Shown: piece by piece, positions 1 to 8,753 of the stretch | Layout: every line of letters begins with the position of its first letter | Numbering within the stretch: position 1 is the stretch's first letter | Source of the DNA: Clostridia bacterium | GTDB lineage: Bacteria; Bacillota; Clostridia; Christensenellales; Aristaeellaceae | NCBI GenBank assembly: GCA_017463245.1 | Contig: JAFTPN010000082.1 | Span: 32,012 to 96,011 of the forward strand | Direction of reading: 5' to 3' | DNA: 64,000 nucleotides | Position numbers and translations under genes: made by a program | Notes under the pieces: model-generated | Told to the model about the DNA's origin: nothing | Databases searched by the model: none | Seen by the model: only the letters and a program-made list of their open reading frames with translations

Positions 1-2
1 AG

Positions 3-236
3 GGCAACTCCTCCAACTTCGTTGGCACCGGCATCGAGGTCAACAAGTACATGGGTCGCGGCAAGAACGGCCACATCGCCATCGGCACCAACAGCGTGAA
101 GCGCGCTAAGTGGCACCTGGAGCAGCGCGGCTTCAAGTTCATCGAGGATTCCGCCGTCGTGAAGAACGGCAAGCTCATCGCCATCTACCTCGAAGACGAA
201 ATCGGCGGCTTCGCCTGCCACCTGGTGCAGAAGTAA
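3..236 (+). CDS. eda: 2-keto-3-deoxy-6-phosphogluconate / 4-hydroxy-2-oxoglutarate aldolase, C-terminal part
   Basis: The gene is cut by the left window edge; only the last 77 codons are present (reading phase begins at base 3). The visible part matches the C-terminal extension found on clostridial KHG/KDPG aldolases, with the run NGHIAIGTNS followed by a conserved stretch ending in GFACHLVQK. The aldolase barrel itself, with its Schiff-base lysine, lies outside the window. The full enzyme would split KDPG into pyruvate and glyceraldehyde 3-phosphate in the cytoplasm. The next gene, 119 nt downstream on the same strand, is KDG kinase, which makes its substrate, so the two are probably one transcription unit. 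The call rests on recognising the tail and on this neighbour. Confidence 0.8.
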   Translation, partial: GNSSNFVGTGIEVNKYMGRGKNGHIAIGTNSVKRAKWHLEQRGFKFIEDSAVVKNGKLIAIYLEDEIGGFACHLVQK

Positions 237-263
237 CAGATACCAAGAAGTGCGGCCGAAGGA

Positions 264-308
264 GTGCAGAGGGCGATCGGAAAGCCCTCTGCACGCGCCC
301 GCAGGCGC
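264..308 (+). other. Intergenic hairpin pair between eda and kdgK
   Basis: An 11-bp perfect inverted repeat (264-274 with 284-294, 9-nt loop) is followed at once by a 5-bp stem (295-299 with 304-308). No T-tract follows, so this is not a normal intrinsic terminator. It may stabilise the mRNA or set different levels for the two genes. Its arm GCAGAGGGC recurs in the hairpin array near 50453. Confidence 0.5.
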
Positions 309-355
309 GGAATCCTTTTGATTTGACTAAACTTGATTGCAAGGAGGAATTACCA

Positions 356-1390
356 ATGGCTAAGGTTATTACTTTCGGTGAAATCATGCTCCGTCTGAAG
401 TCCCCCGCTTACGAGCGTTTCTTCCAGTCCCCCGCCCTGGAGGCCACCTTCGGCGGCGGCGAGGCCAACGTGTCTGTGTCCCTGGCCAACTATGGCATGG
501 ATACCAGCTTCGTGACCGTGCTGCCCAAGAACGACATTGCTGAGGCTTGCATCCGCGAGCTGCGCGGCTTTGGCGTGGACACCACCAAGATCGTCCGCGG
601 CGGCAACCGCGTGGGCATCTACTACCTGGAGACCGGCGCTGTGCAGCGTCCCTCCAAGGTGATCTACGACCGTGCTGGTTCCGCTATCGCTGAAGCCAAG
701 CCCGGCGACATCGACTGGGACAAGACCCTGGAAGGCGCCACCTGGTTCCACTTCACCGGCATCACTCCCGCCATTTCCCAGGGCGCTGCCGACCTGTGCC
801 TGGAAGCCCTGAAGGCCTGCAAGGAGCGCGGCATCCACGTTTCCTGCGACCTGAACTACCGCAAGAACCTGTGGAAGTACGGCAAGCGTGCCGACGAAGT
901 GATGACCGAGCTGGTGAAGTACGTTGATACCGTGATCGCCAACGAGGAAGACTTCCAGAAGGCTCTGTGCCTGAAGGCCGAGTCCCAGGCCGACGTGGAA
1001 GAAGGCGAGCTGAACATCGACAACTACAAGGCCATCGCCTCCCTGGCCATGGAGACCTATCCCAACATCAAGCGCGTGGCCATCACCCTGCGCGAAAGCA
1101 AGTCCGCCAACCACAACGACTGGCGCGCCTGCCTGTACAATGGCAAGGACTTCTTCCTCTCCCGCAAGTACAGCATCACCGATATCGTTGACCGCGTGGG
1201 CGGCGGCGACTCCTTCGGCGGCGGCCTGATCTACGGCCTGAACAACTACGACAACGAGCAGGACGCCCTGGAGTATGCCGTGGCTGCTTCCTGCCTGAAG
1301 CACACCATCATCGGCGACTACAACCGTGTGTCCGTTGCCGAAGTGGAATCCCTGATGAAGGGTTCCGGCAATGGCCGCGTGCAGCGCTAA
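356..1390 (+). CDS. kdgK: 2-keto-3-deoxygluconate kinase, PfkB family
   Basis: This 344-residue protein is a PfkB/ribokinase-family sugar kinase that phosphorylates 2-keto-3-deoxygluconate, the common intermediate of glucuronate and galacturonate breakdown. The N-terminal substrate-binding glycines are visible (FGGGEANVSVSLA), as is the C-terminal ATP/anion-hole motif with the catalytic aspartate (VGGGDSFGGG near residue 285). The ATG at 356 is chosen because AAGGAGG lies 8 nt upstream; an in-frame extension further upstream overlaps the aldolase gene and is not credible. Context with eda supports the substrate: uxuA and uxuB, which make KDG from fructuronate, lie at 34-37 kb. A strong terminator follows at 1421. 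Confidence 0.88.
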   Translation: MAKVITFGEIMLRLKSPAYERFFQSPALEATFGGGEANVSVSLANYGMDTSFVTVLPKNDIAEACIRELRGFGVDTTKIVRGGNRVGIYYLETGAVQRPSKVIYDRAGSAIAEAKPGDIDWDKTLEGATWFHFTGITPAISQGAADLCLEALKACKERGIHVSCDLNYRKNLWKYGKRADEVMTELVKYVDTVIANEEDFQKALCLKAESQADVEEGELNIDNYKAIASLAMETYPNIKRVAITLRESKSANHNDWRACLYNGKDFFLSRKYSITDIVDRVGGGDSFGGGLIYGLNNYDNEQDALEYAVAASCLKHTIIGDYNRVSVAEVESLMKGSGNGRVQR

Positions 1391-1420
1391 GTTTCAGAAG
1401 TAATCCCTTCATATATCAGC

Positions 1421-1448
1421 AGGAGCCTCCCAGCCATGGGAGGCTCCT
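1421..1448. terminator. Intrinsic terminator after kdgK, possibly bidirectional
   Basis: A 12-bp perfect stem (1421-1432 with 1437-1448) with a 4-nt loop lies between the convergent kdgK and hydrolase genes. The T-tract on the plus side is weak (GTGTTTGTG). Confidence 0.65.
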
Positions 1449-1461
1449 GTGTTTGTGAAGT

Positions 1462-2439
1462 TCAATTTGCATGAAGGACATGCTGCTCCATTACCATCGG
1501 AAACTCCACCAGCGCCTCCCCATCCAGGTTGGCATTGTGCAAATGCACCGCCGTCAGCTGGTTATTCCCATAGGTCTTGTAGTAATACACACCCTCGTCC
1601 GCATTCACGCAGCAGGAATACAGCGTGCTTTCCCACTCCCCGCAGGGGGCCATCACGCTGCCTTTCGTCATAGCTACGCTGTCCAGCAGGTGAAAGAAAT
1701 GCGCCACGCTGGCATCCTCCTCTTCCTCGCATTCCGAGTTCAGCATCAGGAATGCCGCCCGCACGAACCGCGATGCAGGCGAGGCATCCCCCGGCAGGCC
1801 AATGGCGCCCATGCCCCGGCCAAAGGGGCGCAGCTCCACCTCATCCGCAAAGCGATTGTCCGGCTGCAGCGCAGTGAGGTTTATGTACTGGCTCAGGTTG
1901 TGCAGGTGGAAATCAAAGGGTGGGTTGTTGGTCAGCACGCCCACGGGATTCTCGTGAATGTGCATCCCATCCTCCATGCACTCCACCGCCAGGCTTCCCT
2001 GCCCGTCCGCAATGTGCCAATGCAGCGGCGAGAGCGGCACACCTTCGCCAAAGGAGATCCCCACCACCTGCGTCCCTTCCAGCAGCGCTTTGGCCTCCTG
2101 CAAGGTGGCACATTGTCCCAGCAGCCACCAGGGCAGCTCAAAGGGCGCAATGTGCGCCTTGTCCGCCACTTCCTCCACCGGGTAATACGCATTCCCCGGA
2201 AAGTTCAGCCCGGCGATGCACAGCCCCTTCTCGTTCACCGCCTCGGCATACAAGGGGCAGCCGTCCATCACCGCAGCCATGCCGATCATGGCATAGTGCT
2301 GCGCCATGGGCTTCTCCCTGCGCAGGTTCAGGCAATGCCTTCGCGGTGTGATCACCACCCGCTGGCCAAAGTCCGTTTCCAGATCCAGGTTCCTGCCGAA
2401 GTAAAAGTCCCCGTTCGTCCACGCGATGCTGGTGCACAT
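1462..2439 (-). CDS. Choloylglycine hydrolase family protein (bile salt hydrolase / penicillin V acylase type)
   Basis: This is a 325-residue N-terminal nucleophile hydrolase of the Ntn/choloylglycine family, close to the usual length of bile salt hydrolases. After Met removal Cys2 becomes the catalytic nucleophile. The other family residues are in register: Arg16, Asp19, Asn79, the NNP motif at 171-173 and Arg224. No signal peptide is seen, so the enzyme is cytoplasmic. Family members cleave glycine or taurine from bile acids, or related amides such as penicillin V or N-acyl homoserine lactones; sequence alone does not settle which. The ATG at 2439 has GGAGG 8 nt upstream. It is divergent from the GGDEF gene and appears monocistronic. 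Confidence 0.85.
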   Translation of the reverse strand: MCTSIAWTNGDFYFGRNLDLETDFGQRVVITPRRHCLNLRREKPMAQHYAMIGMAAVMDGCPLYAEAVNEKGLCIAGLNFPGNAYYPVEEVADKAHIAPFELPWWLLGQCATLQEAKALLEGTQVVGISFGEGVPLSPLHWHIADGQGSLAVECMEDGMHIHENPVGVLTNNPPFDFHLHNLSQYINLTALQPDNRFADEVELRPFGRGMGAIGLPGDASPASRFVRAAFLMLNSECEEEEDASVAHFFHLLDSVAMTKGSVMAPCGEWESTLYSCCVNADEGVYYYKTYGNNQLTAVHLHNANLDGEALVEFPMVMEQHVLHAN

Positions 2440-2540
2440 GATTCATTCCTCCACTCCCATCATTGCGGCTTTACCACCATAGGATGCCCTTTCGCCCGGA
2501 AAACCGCCCCGCTTTTTTTGCAAATTCTGTGCACATTTCA

Positions 2541-2569
2541 TTGAATAACAGCGCCGATAGGTGTATAAT
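2541..2569 (+). promoter_or_regulatory. Sigma-A-type promoter of the GGDEF gene
   Basis: TTGAAT (2541-2546), a 17-nt spacer, then a perfect TATAAT (2564-2569). This promoter excludes the upstream GTG at 2561 as translation start, because that codon lies before the predicted transcription start. Confidence 0.75.
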
Positions 2570-2611
2570 TTCTCGCGGGAAACCCTATCTTATTTGATTC
2601 AGGTGATTTCG

Positions 2612-4921
2612 TTGAAGCAGGAAAAGCTTTCACTTTCCGTTGGTCTGCGCTGGAAGCGCATTCTGGCGGTCATTCTTTTGATTGTTTATCAGGTCACAGG
2701 CCAGCTTGTTCTATCTTCTCTGATGATCCGCCACGCCGAAGAGCAATGCATCGACCGCCTGCGGGACGCCACCGCCGAGTTCAGCAGCAACTATTATGAG
2801 CACGCCATGAGCGACCGCGAGCAGCTGCGCGTGGTGGCCGATATGCTGGCTGTGCTGATGAATGAGGGCACCCACGACCTGCACACCCACCTGGCCTCCT
2901 TTGAGCAGCGCGGTATGCTGGACTGGCTGCAGGTGCTGCTGCCCGATGGCTCGCTGATCACCGGCTCCGGCACCTATGACCTTTCCCAGCAGCTATCCTT
3001 CCGGGAGGAGGCTGCCCGTCTGCCCTTCATTTCCAACGTGTCCTCCGGCTATGTGGATACTGGCAAGCAGGTCATCCGCAGCGCAGTTCCCATCACCTAC
3101 AACGGCGAAACCATCGGCGTCCTCTACGGTGTATACGATCTCACCGCCGGTCACTCCATCGACGGCGTGAATGCCTATGACGGCCAGGCCTATACCTTCA
3201 TCCTTGAATCCGATACCGGCAACTATATTCTGGATGGTCTGCGCGGCCACCAGAATGTGGCGTTCACCAACGGCCAGTATGACCCCAAGCCCGGCTATAA
3301 CCTGGAAAGCCTGGCCGCCGACCTGGCTGCCTGCCGGGAGGGTTTCTCTGCCTTCCGTTCCCGCACCGTGGATGGCTATATGTACATCTACTATGCTCCC
3401 ATCGGCATCAACAACTGGATGGCCATGGTCTCCGTTCAGGAAAGCGTTGCCCTGGCCTATGCCCGCGAGTCCCTGCACCTGGCGCTGCTTTCCATCATCT
3501 ACATCTCCCTGGGCGTGGTGATCTACTTCATCATCACCCACTTCATCGAGCAGAAGGTGCAAAGCAAAAACCGCTTTGTTTCCGGCATCCAGTCCCAACT
3601 GCTGGAGGTCTATCACGACCCGGAGAACTTCACCAGCGCCCTGCTTGCCGTGGCCGACCGCGCCCAGTCCGGCGCCGTTTTTCTGCTGGACAGCCAGGCC
3701 AAGCAGCCCTCCACCCTCGTCGGCCGGAGCGAGAGCCTCATTTCCGCTTTCCAGCAGTCCCCTGCCCTGATGGACGAGCTTTTCGCCCTGTGCCGCCCGC
3801 AGCCCAAGGTGCAGCGCCTGCGCGTCAACAGCCGCGCCTTGCAGCAATTCCCTGCGCTGAATGACTTCCTGCAAGCGAATCAGCAGCACTCCCTGGTGCT
3901 GGCGCCCCTCATCACTCCCGAGGGCGATGTTCACCAGGTCATGGGTGCCTTCGCCCCTGACAATCAGGATGCCCCCGTGCTGCTGAACGCCATGGCCGTG
4001 GACTTCTTCATGGCCGCCAGCAACATCGATTATCTCCACCGGCTGGAGATCGCCAGCACCATGGATGCCCTCACCGGCGTATTGAACCGCACCAGCTACC
4101 ACCTGCGGCTGGATCAGCTGGGCAAGCGTCCGCCGGAAAACTTCGCCTGCGTGTATGTGGATGTCAACGACCTCCACGCCATCAACAACCGCTTTGGCCA
4201 CGAGAAGGGCGATGCCATGCTGTGCACCATCGCCTCCGCCCTACGGGATGCCTTCGGCCTGCGCAATGTGTACCGCTTTGGCGGCGACGAATTCGTGGTG
4301 CTTGCAGAGGGTGTGACCAGCCAATGGGTGGATGAAAAGATCGCCCAGGCCGATGCCGCCATCCGAGCCGAGGGCTATACCGTGTCCATCGGCAGCGACT
4401 GGGCGCAGCAGCCCGACGATGTAGACGAGATGATCCGCAACGCCGAAAGCCGCATGTACAAAGCCAAGTACCTCTTCTACCAGCAGAAGGAAAAGCAGAA
4501 TGCCACCCTGCACCTGGAAAACAAGTCCGTCCGCCGCCTTCTGACCGAGAATGCCGACGTGGACGCCTTCCTGCAGGTGGCCGAGCATCACTACCACGGC
4601 GTGTACTTTGTGGATCTTGCCACCGATGCCGTGCGCGAGGTGCTTGCCCACGGCTACTTCCACACCGCCCTGCAGCACACCGGGCACAAGTTCTCCCCCG
4701 CCTTCCAGGCCTACATCAGCGAGGCGGTGGATAAGCAGTCCCGCCGCAACCTGCAAAACTTCTTCGTCATCCAGCACATCCTCGCCCAGCTGCAAGCGGG
4801 CATTGCCCCCGTGGTGGAATATGCCAAGGTCAATGGCGACCGCATCCGCCTCACGGTGTATCCCTCGCCCCGTTTCACCCCGGAGCAGCCCGAATCCATC
4901 TGGGTATTCGAAATCAAATAA
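2612..4921 (+). CDS. Membrane-anchored diguanylate cyclase-type (GGDEF) signalling protein
   Basis: The 769-residue protein has a membrane segment near residues 16-38, an extracytoplasmic sensor domain of about 250 residues (Cache-like by layout), a second membrane segment near 288-312, a cytoplasmic linker of about 170 residues, and a GGDEF domain with an intact GGDEF motif at 557-561. Diguanylate cyclases make c-di-GMP from two GTP; the intact motif suggests activity. A further C-terminal region of about 170 residues is not recognised. The start is taken as TTG at 2612, with AGGTGA 5 nt upstream; the longer GTG start at 2561 overlaps the -10 box. No EAL or HD-GYP domain is present. The gene is monocistronic and ends at a strong terminator. 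Confidence 0.87.
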   Translation: MKQEKLSLSVGLRWKRILAVILLIVYQVTGQLVLSSLMIRHAEEQCIDRLRDATAEFSSNYYEHAMSDREQLRVVADMLAVLMNEGTHDLHTHLASFEQRGMLDWLQVLLPDGSLITGSGTYDLSQQLSFREEAARLPFISNVSSGYVDTGKQVIRSAVPITYNGETIGVLYGVYDLTAGHSIDGVNAYDGQAYTFILESDTGNYILDGLRGHQNVAFTNGQYDPKPGYNLESLAADLAACREGFSAFRSRTVDGYMYIYYAPIGINNWMAMVSVQESVALAYARESLHLALLSIIYISLGVVIYFIITHFIEQKVQSKNRFVSGIQSQLLEVYHDPENFTSALLAVADRAQSGAVFLLDSQAKQPSTLVGRSESLISAFQQSPALMDELFALCRPQPKVQRLRVNSRALQQFPALNDFLQANQQHSLVLAPLITPEGDVHQVMGAFAPDNQDAPVLLNAMAVDFFMAASNIDYLHRLEIASTMDALTGVLNRTSYHLRLDQLGKRPPENFACVYVDVNDLHAINNRFGHEKGDAMLCTIASALRDAFGLRNVYRFGGDEFVVLAEGVTSQWVDEKIAQADAAIRAEGYTVSIGSDWAQQPDDVDEMIRNAESRMYKAKYLFYQQKEKQNATLHLENKSVRRLLTENADVDAFLQVAEHHYHGVYFVDLATDAVREVLAHGYFHTALQHTGHKFSPAFQAYISEAVDKQSRRNLQNFFVIQHILAQLQAGIAPVVEYAKVNGDRIRLTVYPSPRFTPEQPESIWVFEIK

Positions 4922-4932
4922 GCATCACAAAA

Positions 4933-4965
4933 GACCCGGCAGCACTTTTTCCACGCTGCCGGGTC
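4933..4965. terminator. Bidirectional intrinsic terminator
   Basis: An 11-bp GC-rich stem (4933-4943 with 4955-4965) has T-rich flanks on both strands. It serves the convergent GGDEF and glycosyltransferase genes. Confidence 0.85.
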
Positions 4966-4971
4966 ATTTTG

Positions 4972-5934
4972 TTATTCCGTTTTGTTCAGCACCCGCTCAA
5001 TAATGAACCGCGGCCGCCGCTTGGTTTCGCTGTAGATCTTGCCGATGTATTCGCCGATCACGCCCAGGCTCAGCAGCTGAATGCCGCCAATGAGCCAAAT
5101 GGAGCCCATCATGGATGTCCAGCCCGCCGTGGTGCCGCCGCTGAGCTTGCTGATCAGCGCATAGAGCAGCATCAGGATGCTCACCGCAAACACCACCACG
5201 CCCAGCAGCAGGATCAGCCGCATGGGCTTGATGCTGAAGGAGGTGATGCCGTCGAAGGCAAAGGCCAGCATCTTCTTCAGGGGGTATTTGCTCTCCCCGG
5301 CAAAGCGCTCGTGGCGCTCGTATTCCACCGTGGTCCAGGGGTAGCCGATCTGCGGCACAATGCCCCGCAGGAACAGGTTCACCTCGCCGAATTCGGCCAG
5401 GCCTTCCAGGGCACGCTTGCTCATCAGCCGGTAATCCGCATGGTTGAACACAATGTCCACGCCCAGACCCTTCATCAGTTTGTAAAAGCCCTCTGCCGTG
5501 AACCGCTTGAAGAAGGTATCCGTCTTGCGGGAGGAGCGCACCCCATACACCACGTCGTAGCCCTTGTGGTAGGCATCCACCATGGCGTCCACCGCGTCCA
5601 CATCGTCCTGCAGGTCGGCGTCCATGGAGATCACCATGTCCGCGTGGTTCACCGCCGTCATCAGGCCTGCCAGCAGCGCATTCTGATGCCCGCGGTTCCT
5701 GGCCAGGTTCACGCCAGAGAACAACTTGGGCTCATCCTCATGCAGCTGGCTGATGATCTCCCAGGTGCGATCCCTGGAGCCATCGTTGACAAACATCACC
5801 CGGCTCTTATCGGAGATCTTCCCCGCCGCCAGCAGCGTTTGCACTTTCTTCTTCAGCCGCTTGGCCGTTTCCGGCAGCACCGCCTCCTCCTTGTAGCAGG
5901 GTACAACGATGTACAGCGTCCTTTCGTCCTTCAT
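4972..5934 (-). CDS. Family 2 glycosyltransferase (GtrB / dolichol-phosphate mannosyltransferase-like)
   Basis: The 320-residue protein has the GT-A fold typical of polyprenyl-phosphate sugar transferases. It shows an N-terminal nucleotide-binding start (VVPCYKEEAVLP), the acidic motif MDADLQDD near residue 100 that binds the metal-nucleotide, and the conserved YGVRSSRKTDTFFKR stretch. Two membrane helices follow near residues 230-255 and 265-290. Such enzymes move a sugar from UDP or GDP onto undecaprenyl phosphate for later transfer to a surface polymer. The ATG at 5934 has AAGGAGG 9 nt upstream; a GTG one codon earlier is the alternative. No polymer biosynthesis cluster surrounds it, so the acceptor is unknown. 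Confidence 0.85.
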   Translation of the reverse strand: MKDERTLYIVVPCYKEEAVLPETAKRLKKKVQTLLAAGKISDKSRVMFVNDGSRDRTWEIISQLHEDEPKLFSGVNLARNRGHQNALLAGLMTAVNHADMVISMDADLQDDVDAVDAMVDAYHKGYDVVYGVRSSRKTDTFFKRFTAEGFYKLMKGLGVDIVFNHADYRLMSKRALEGLAEFGEVNLFLRGIVPQIGYPWTTVEYERHERFAGESKYPLKKMLAFAFDGITSFSIKPMRLILLLGVVVFAVSILMLLYALISKLSGGTTAGWTSMMGSIWLIGGIQLLSLGVIGEYIGKIYSETKRRPRFIIERVLNKTE

Positions 5935-6002
5935 CACGCAAGGCCTCCTTGGCTCGTAAACTCAACACCATTTCTTCTGAAAGGTATTCTATCCAATAAA
6001 CG

Positions 6003-6035
6003 AAAAATCCTCCATGATTCTTCCATCATGGAGGA
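6003..6035 (-). terminator. Intrinsic terminator of the ABC exporter operon
   Basis: An 11-bp stem (6008-6018 with 6025-6035) is followed on the minus strand by five Ts (6003-6007), just after the permease stop codon. Confidence 0.8.
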
Positions 6036-6055
6036 CTGAAATATCATGCTTCGGC

Positions 6056-7729
6056 TTATGCCGTGGGTTCCAGCCGTGCAAAGCGCTTCTCAGCCACCAG
6101 GCGCAGCAGCACCGCACCCAGCACCACTTCCAGCACCAGCACACCGCCAGCGGCGGCAAAGCGCACCCAGGGCGCGCTGCCCAGCAGCAAAATCGGCGGG
6201 ATGATGGGCAGCGCGAACAGCGCCATGCCGATCAGCATACCAAAGGCCACATTGGCGCCCTGCTTCACCACCTGGGCTTCGTTTGTCCAATGCAGGTTGG
6301 GGCGCACAGCGTCCAGCGTCAGGTTCATGGCGGAGCTGGCATAGCACAGCATCAGCGCCAGCGCACCGCCCAGCAGGATCGCCCCGCTCAGCTGGGGCAG
6401 CAGCACCAGCAGCAGGATCACCGAGATGCCCACCGCCAGCACGTCGATCAGCATGCCCACCATCAGCTTGGCGGTCATCTGCGTCCGGGCGGAAACGGGG
6501 ATCATCCGGCTGATGTCCAGCCTGCTGCCCTCGCGGGAGACCGCCGTGGCCACCGCCGGGTTGATAAAGCTGGCAAAGCCCACCGCCGCAGCCAGGATCA
6601 GCGCCAGATCCAGCGTGCTGATCTGCTCCACCATGCCCATCATTTCGCCCATGAATTCATTCATATCCATCATGGAGCTGATGCTCACGATGAACATGAT
6701 CACCATCAGCGGGAACATGAAGATGCTGGGCAGGCAGTTGAAGGCCACCGTGGGGCTCTTCACCACAGCCTTCCATTCCTTGTTGAACATGGCCATCAGC
6801 GGGCTGCGCTGCTTCCAGGTACCCGCATGGGTCTTTACGTGCTTCTTGCGGGTGCCCTGCTCGCTCTGCTTCAGGCTGACGCCCAGGTAGCTCTTGCCCA
6901 GGAGCAGCAGCATCAGCACCACACAGGCCATGCAGCAGCCCACAAACAGCAGGAACTCCGTCCAGTTGCCCTGCAGGCCATGCACCGCCCACAATACCGG
7001 CGGGAAGGCGCTGGTAAGCATGGTCAGGATGCCCTCGTTGTCCAGCATCAGGCGGACAAAGAACATGGCGTCCGCATCATCGGGGATCTTGGGCAGCAGA
7101 ATGCCTTCCAGCAGCAGCACGCCCACCAGCAGCACCAGGGACAGCACCACCGTGATGGCTTCCTTGTTCCGCACCAGCGTGGTCGCCCGCGCCAATAGCG
7201 AGGTCAGCAGCGCCACGATGCACAGGGGCATCACCGGCGCCAGCAGGGAGATCACCGCCATGCGCACATAATACAGCACATCGGCGTTCAGGTGCATGCC
7301 ATAGAGGATGTTCACCGGCAGCAGCATGGCCAGGGCAAACAGCACCTCGCCCATCCAGACTTCCGTCATTTTGGCGGCCATCACCGCGCCGGAACGCACC
7401 GGCAGATAGGCCATCCACACCGTATCCTTGCTGAAATACAAGCCGCTCAGCACGTGGAAAAAGCTCAAAAGCAGCGTAGAGAGCATGCTCAGCAGCATGG
7501 CCACGGCAGGCAGCAGCGCCTCCTGCCGGAGCATCTTCAGCACATCAAAGAGCTTGATCTCCGCATAGATGATGCAGCCAGCCAGCAGCGCAATGGACAG
7601 CACCACCACAATGCTGCCGATGATGCGGCCAAAGTCGATCTTGCCATTGTCCTTGCGCCAGCTGCCGGAGCGCAGCGCCGCCAGGCGATTGCGCAGCGTC
7701 AGGCCAAGGAGCAGTCCATAGTCTCTCAT
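6056..7729 (-). CDS. ABC exporter permease subunit
   Basis: This 557-residue integral membrane protein has many hydrophobic helices spread over its whole length, as in ABC-2-like permeases whose two halves are fused. It overlaps the ATPase gene upstream by 4 nt (ATGA), so the two are translationally coupled. No conserved substrate motif is recognised. The pair could export a peptide, lipid or drug, or act in self-protection; nothing nearby decides this. A terminator follows at 6003-6035. Confidence 0.78.
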   Translation of the reverse strand: MRDYGLLLGLTLRNRLAALRSGSWRKDNGKIDFGRIIGSIVVVLSIALLAGCIIYAEIKLFDVLKMLRQEALLPAVAMLLSMLSTLLLSFFHVLSGLYFSKDTVWMAYLPVRSGAVMAAKMTEVWMGEVLFALAMLLPVNILYGMHLNADVLYYVRMAVISLLAPVMPLCIVALLTSLLARATTLVRNKEAITVVLSLVLLVGVLLLEGILLPKIPDDADAMFFVRLMLDNEGILTMLTSAFPPVLWAVHGLQGNWTEFLLFVGCCMACVVLMLLLLGKSYLGVSLKQSEQGTRKKHVKTHAGTWKQRSPLMAMFNKEWKAVVKSPTVAFNCLPSIFMFPLMVIMFIVSISSMMDMNEFMGEMMGMVEQISTLDLALILAAAVGFASFINPAVATAVSREGSRLDISRMIPVSARTQMTAKLMVGMLIDVLAVGISVILLLVLLPQLSGAILLGGALALMLCYASSAMNLTLDAVRPNLHWTNEAQVVKQGANVAFGMLIGMALFALPIIPPILLLGSAPWVRFAAAGGVLVLEVVLGAVLLRLVAEKRFARLEPTA

Positions 7730-8463
7730 GCGTCCTCGCCCTCCGCCTCAGTCAGCTGCAGGAACAGTTCCTCCAGGCTGGAGCCAGTCTCGCCAGAGCG
7801 CAGCTCCTCCATGGTGCCGCGAGCCAGCACCTTGCCCTTGTCGATGATGGCTATCTCGTCGCACAGCTTCTCGGCCACCTCCAGCACGTGGGTGGAGAAG
7901 AACACCGTGTTGCCCGCATCGCAATGTCGGCGCATTTCCTCCTTCAGCACATGGGAGGACTTGGGGTCAAGACCCACCATGGGTTCGTCCAGTACCCACA
8001 CGGGAGGATTGTGGATCAGCGCGCCAATGATGGTCAGCTTCTGCTTCATGCCGCGGGAATAGGAACGGATCTGCTCCCCCGCCGCGTCCTCCAGTTCAAA
8101 CAGGTTCAGATACTTTTCGATATGCACCTTGCGCTTGGCGGAATCCACCTGATACACGTCGGCCATAAAGTTCAGGTATTCCATGCCAGTCAGCCGATCG
8201 TAAAGCTCGTGGGCGTCCGGCACAAAGCCAATGTGACGCTTGGCGGCCAGGGGATCCTTGGCCATGTCGTGCCCGCCGATCACCACCCGGCCGCTGGTGG
8301 GCGCCAGGATGCCGGTCATCAGGCGGATGGTGGTGCTTTTGCCCGCACCATTGGGGCCGATGTAACCAAACACCTTGCCGGATTCCACCGTCATATTCAG
8401 GTCATCCACCGCCAGGGTGGCGCTTTTGCCGTATTGCTTGGAAACGTGGTCAAATACAATCAT
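7726..8463 (-). CDS. ABC transporter ATP-binding protein
   Basis: A 245-residue ATPase of the ABC-2 exporter type. Visible are Walker A (GPNGAGKST near residue 39), the signature in the form YSRGMKQKL, Walker B ending in VLDEPMVGLDP, and the switch histidine in FFSTHVLE. The start is the ATG at 8463, with AAGGAGG 9 nt upstream; a TTG seven codons earlier lies inside the ribosome-binding region. It drives the permease encoded immediately downstream, with a 4-nt overlap. Confidence 0.9.
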   Translation of the reverse strand: MIVFDHVSKQYGKSATLAVDDLNMTVESGKVFGYIGPNGAGKSTTIRLMTGILAPTSGRVVIGGHDMAKDPLAAKRHIGFVPDAHELYDRLTGMEYLNFMADVYQVDSAKRKVHIEKYLNLFELEDAAGEQIRSYSRGMKQKLTIIGALIHNPPVWVLDEPMVGLDPKSSHVLKEEMRRHCDAGNTVFFSTHVLEVAEKLCDEIAIIDKGKVLARGTMEELRSGETGSSLEELFLQLTEAEGEDA

Positions 8464-8531
8464 CGTTCCTTCCCTCCTTGACAAAAGAATAACACACTTG
8501 GTTACATCTGTCTACGAAAATACGCGAAAAA

Positions 8532-8562
8532 GACGGGTTCCATGTCTGAAACCCGCCTTTTT
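8532..8562. terminator. Probable bidirectional terminator between tex and the ABC operon
   Basis: A stem (8532-8539 with 8550-8557; one A-C mismatch on the plus strand, a G-U pair on the minus strand) carries T-runs on both sides (8558-8562 on plus; 8527-8531 on minus). Confidence 0.65.
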
Positions 8563-8587
8563 GCGTTCAAATTCTCAGGAGGTGTCG

Positions 8588-8753
8588 GAGGCGCCGCAGC
8601 GCCTCTGACTGAAATCGTATCGCCCGGCTCTGCCGGGCGGGCGGGTCGTTTTCGCCTATGGCGAAAACATTCCTTACGCGGAGGAACGACCGTGGGCTTT
8701 AGCCCACAGTGACGTAGCGCAAACTCACAAAAGTGACTTCGTCACTTTTGTGA
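8588..8753. repeat. Intergenic array of five consecutive hairpins
   Basis: Within 166 nt there are five inverted repeats: 8588-8605 (7 bp), 8621-8639 (8 bp), 8648-8668 (9 bp, inside an outer 7-bp stem joining 8644-8650 to 8685-8691 by an alternative fold), 8692-8707 (7 bp) and 8725-8753 (13 bp, loop TTC). The last overlaps the stop codon of tex. Similar arrays occur near 35784 and 50422. Confidence 0.8.

Noticed and set aside
2561-2611. Upstream GTG start for the GGDEF protein
   Set aside because: The codon lies next to the TATAAT of the promoter, upstream of the expected transcription start.
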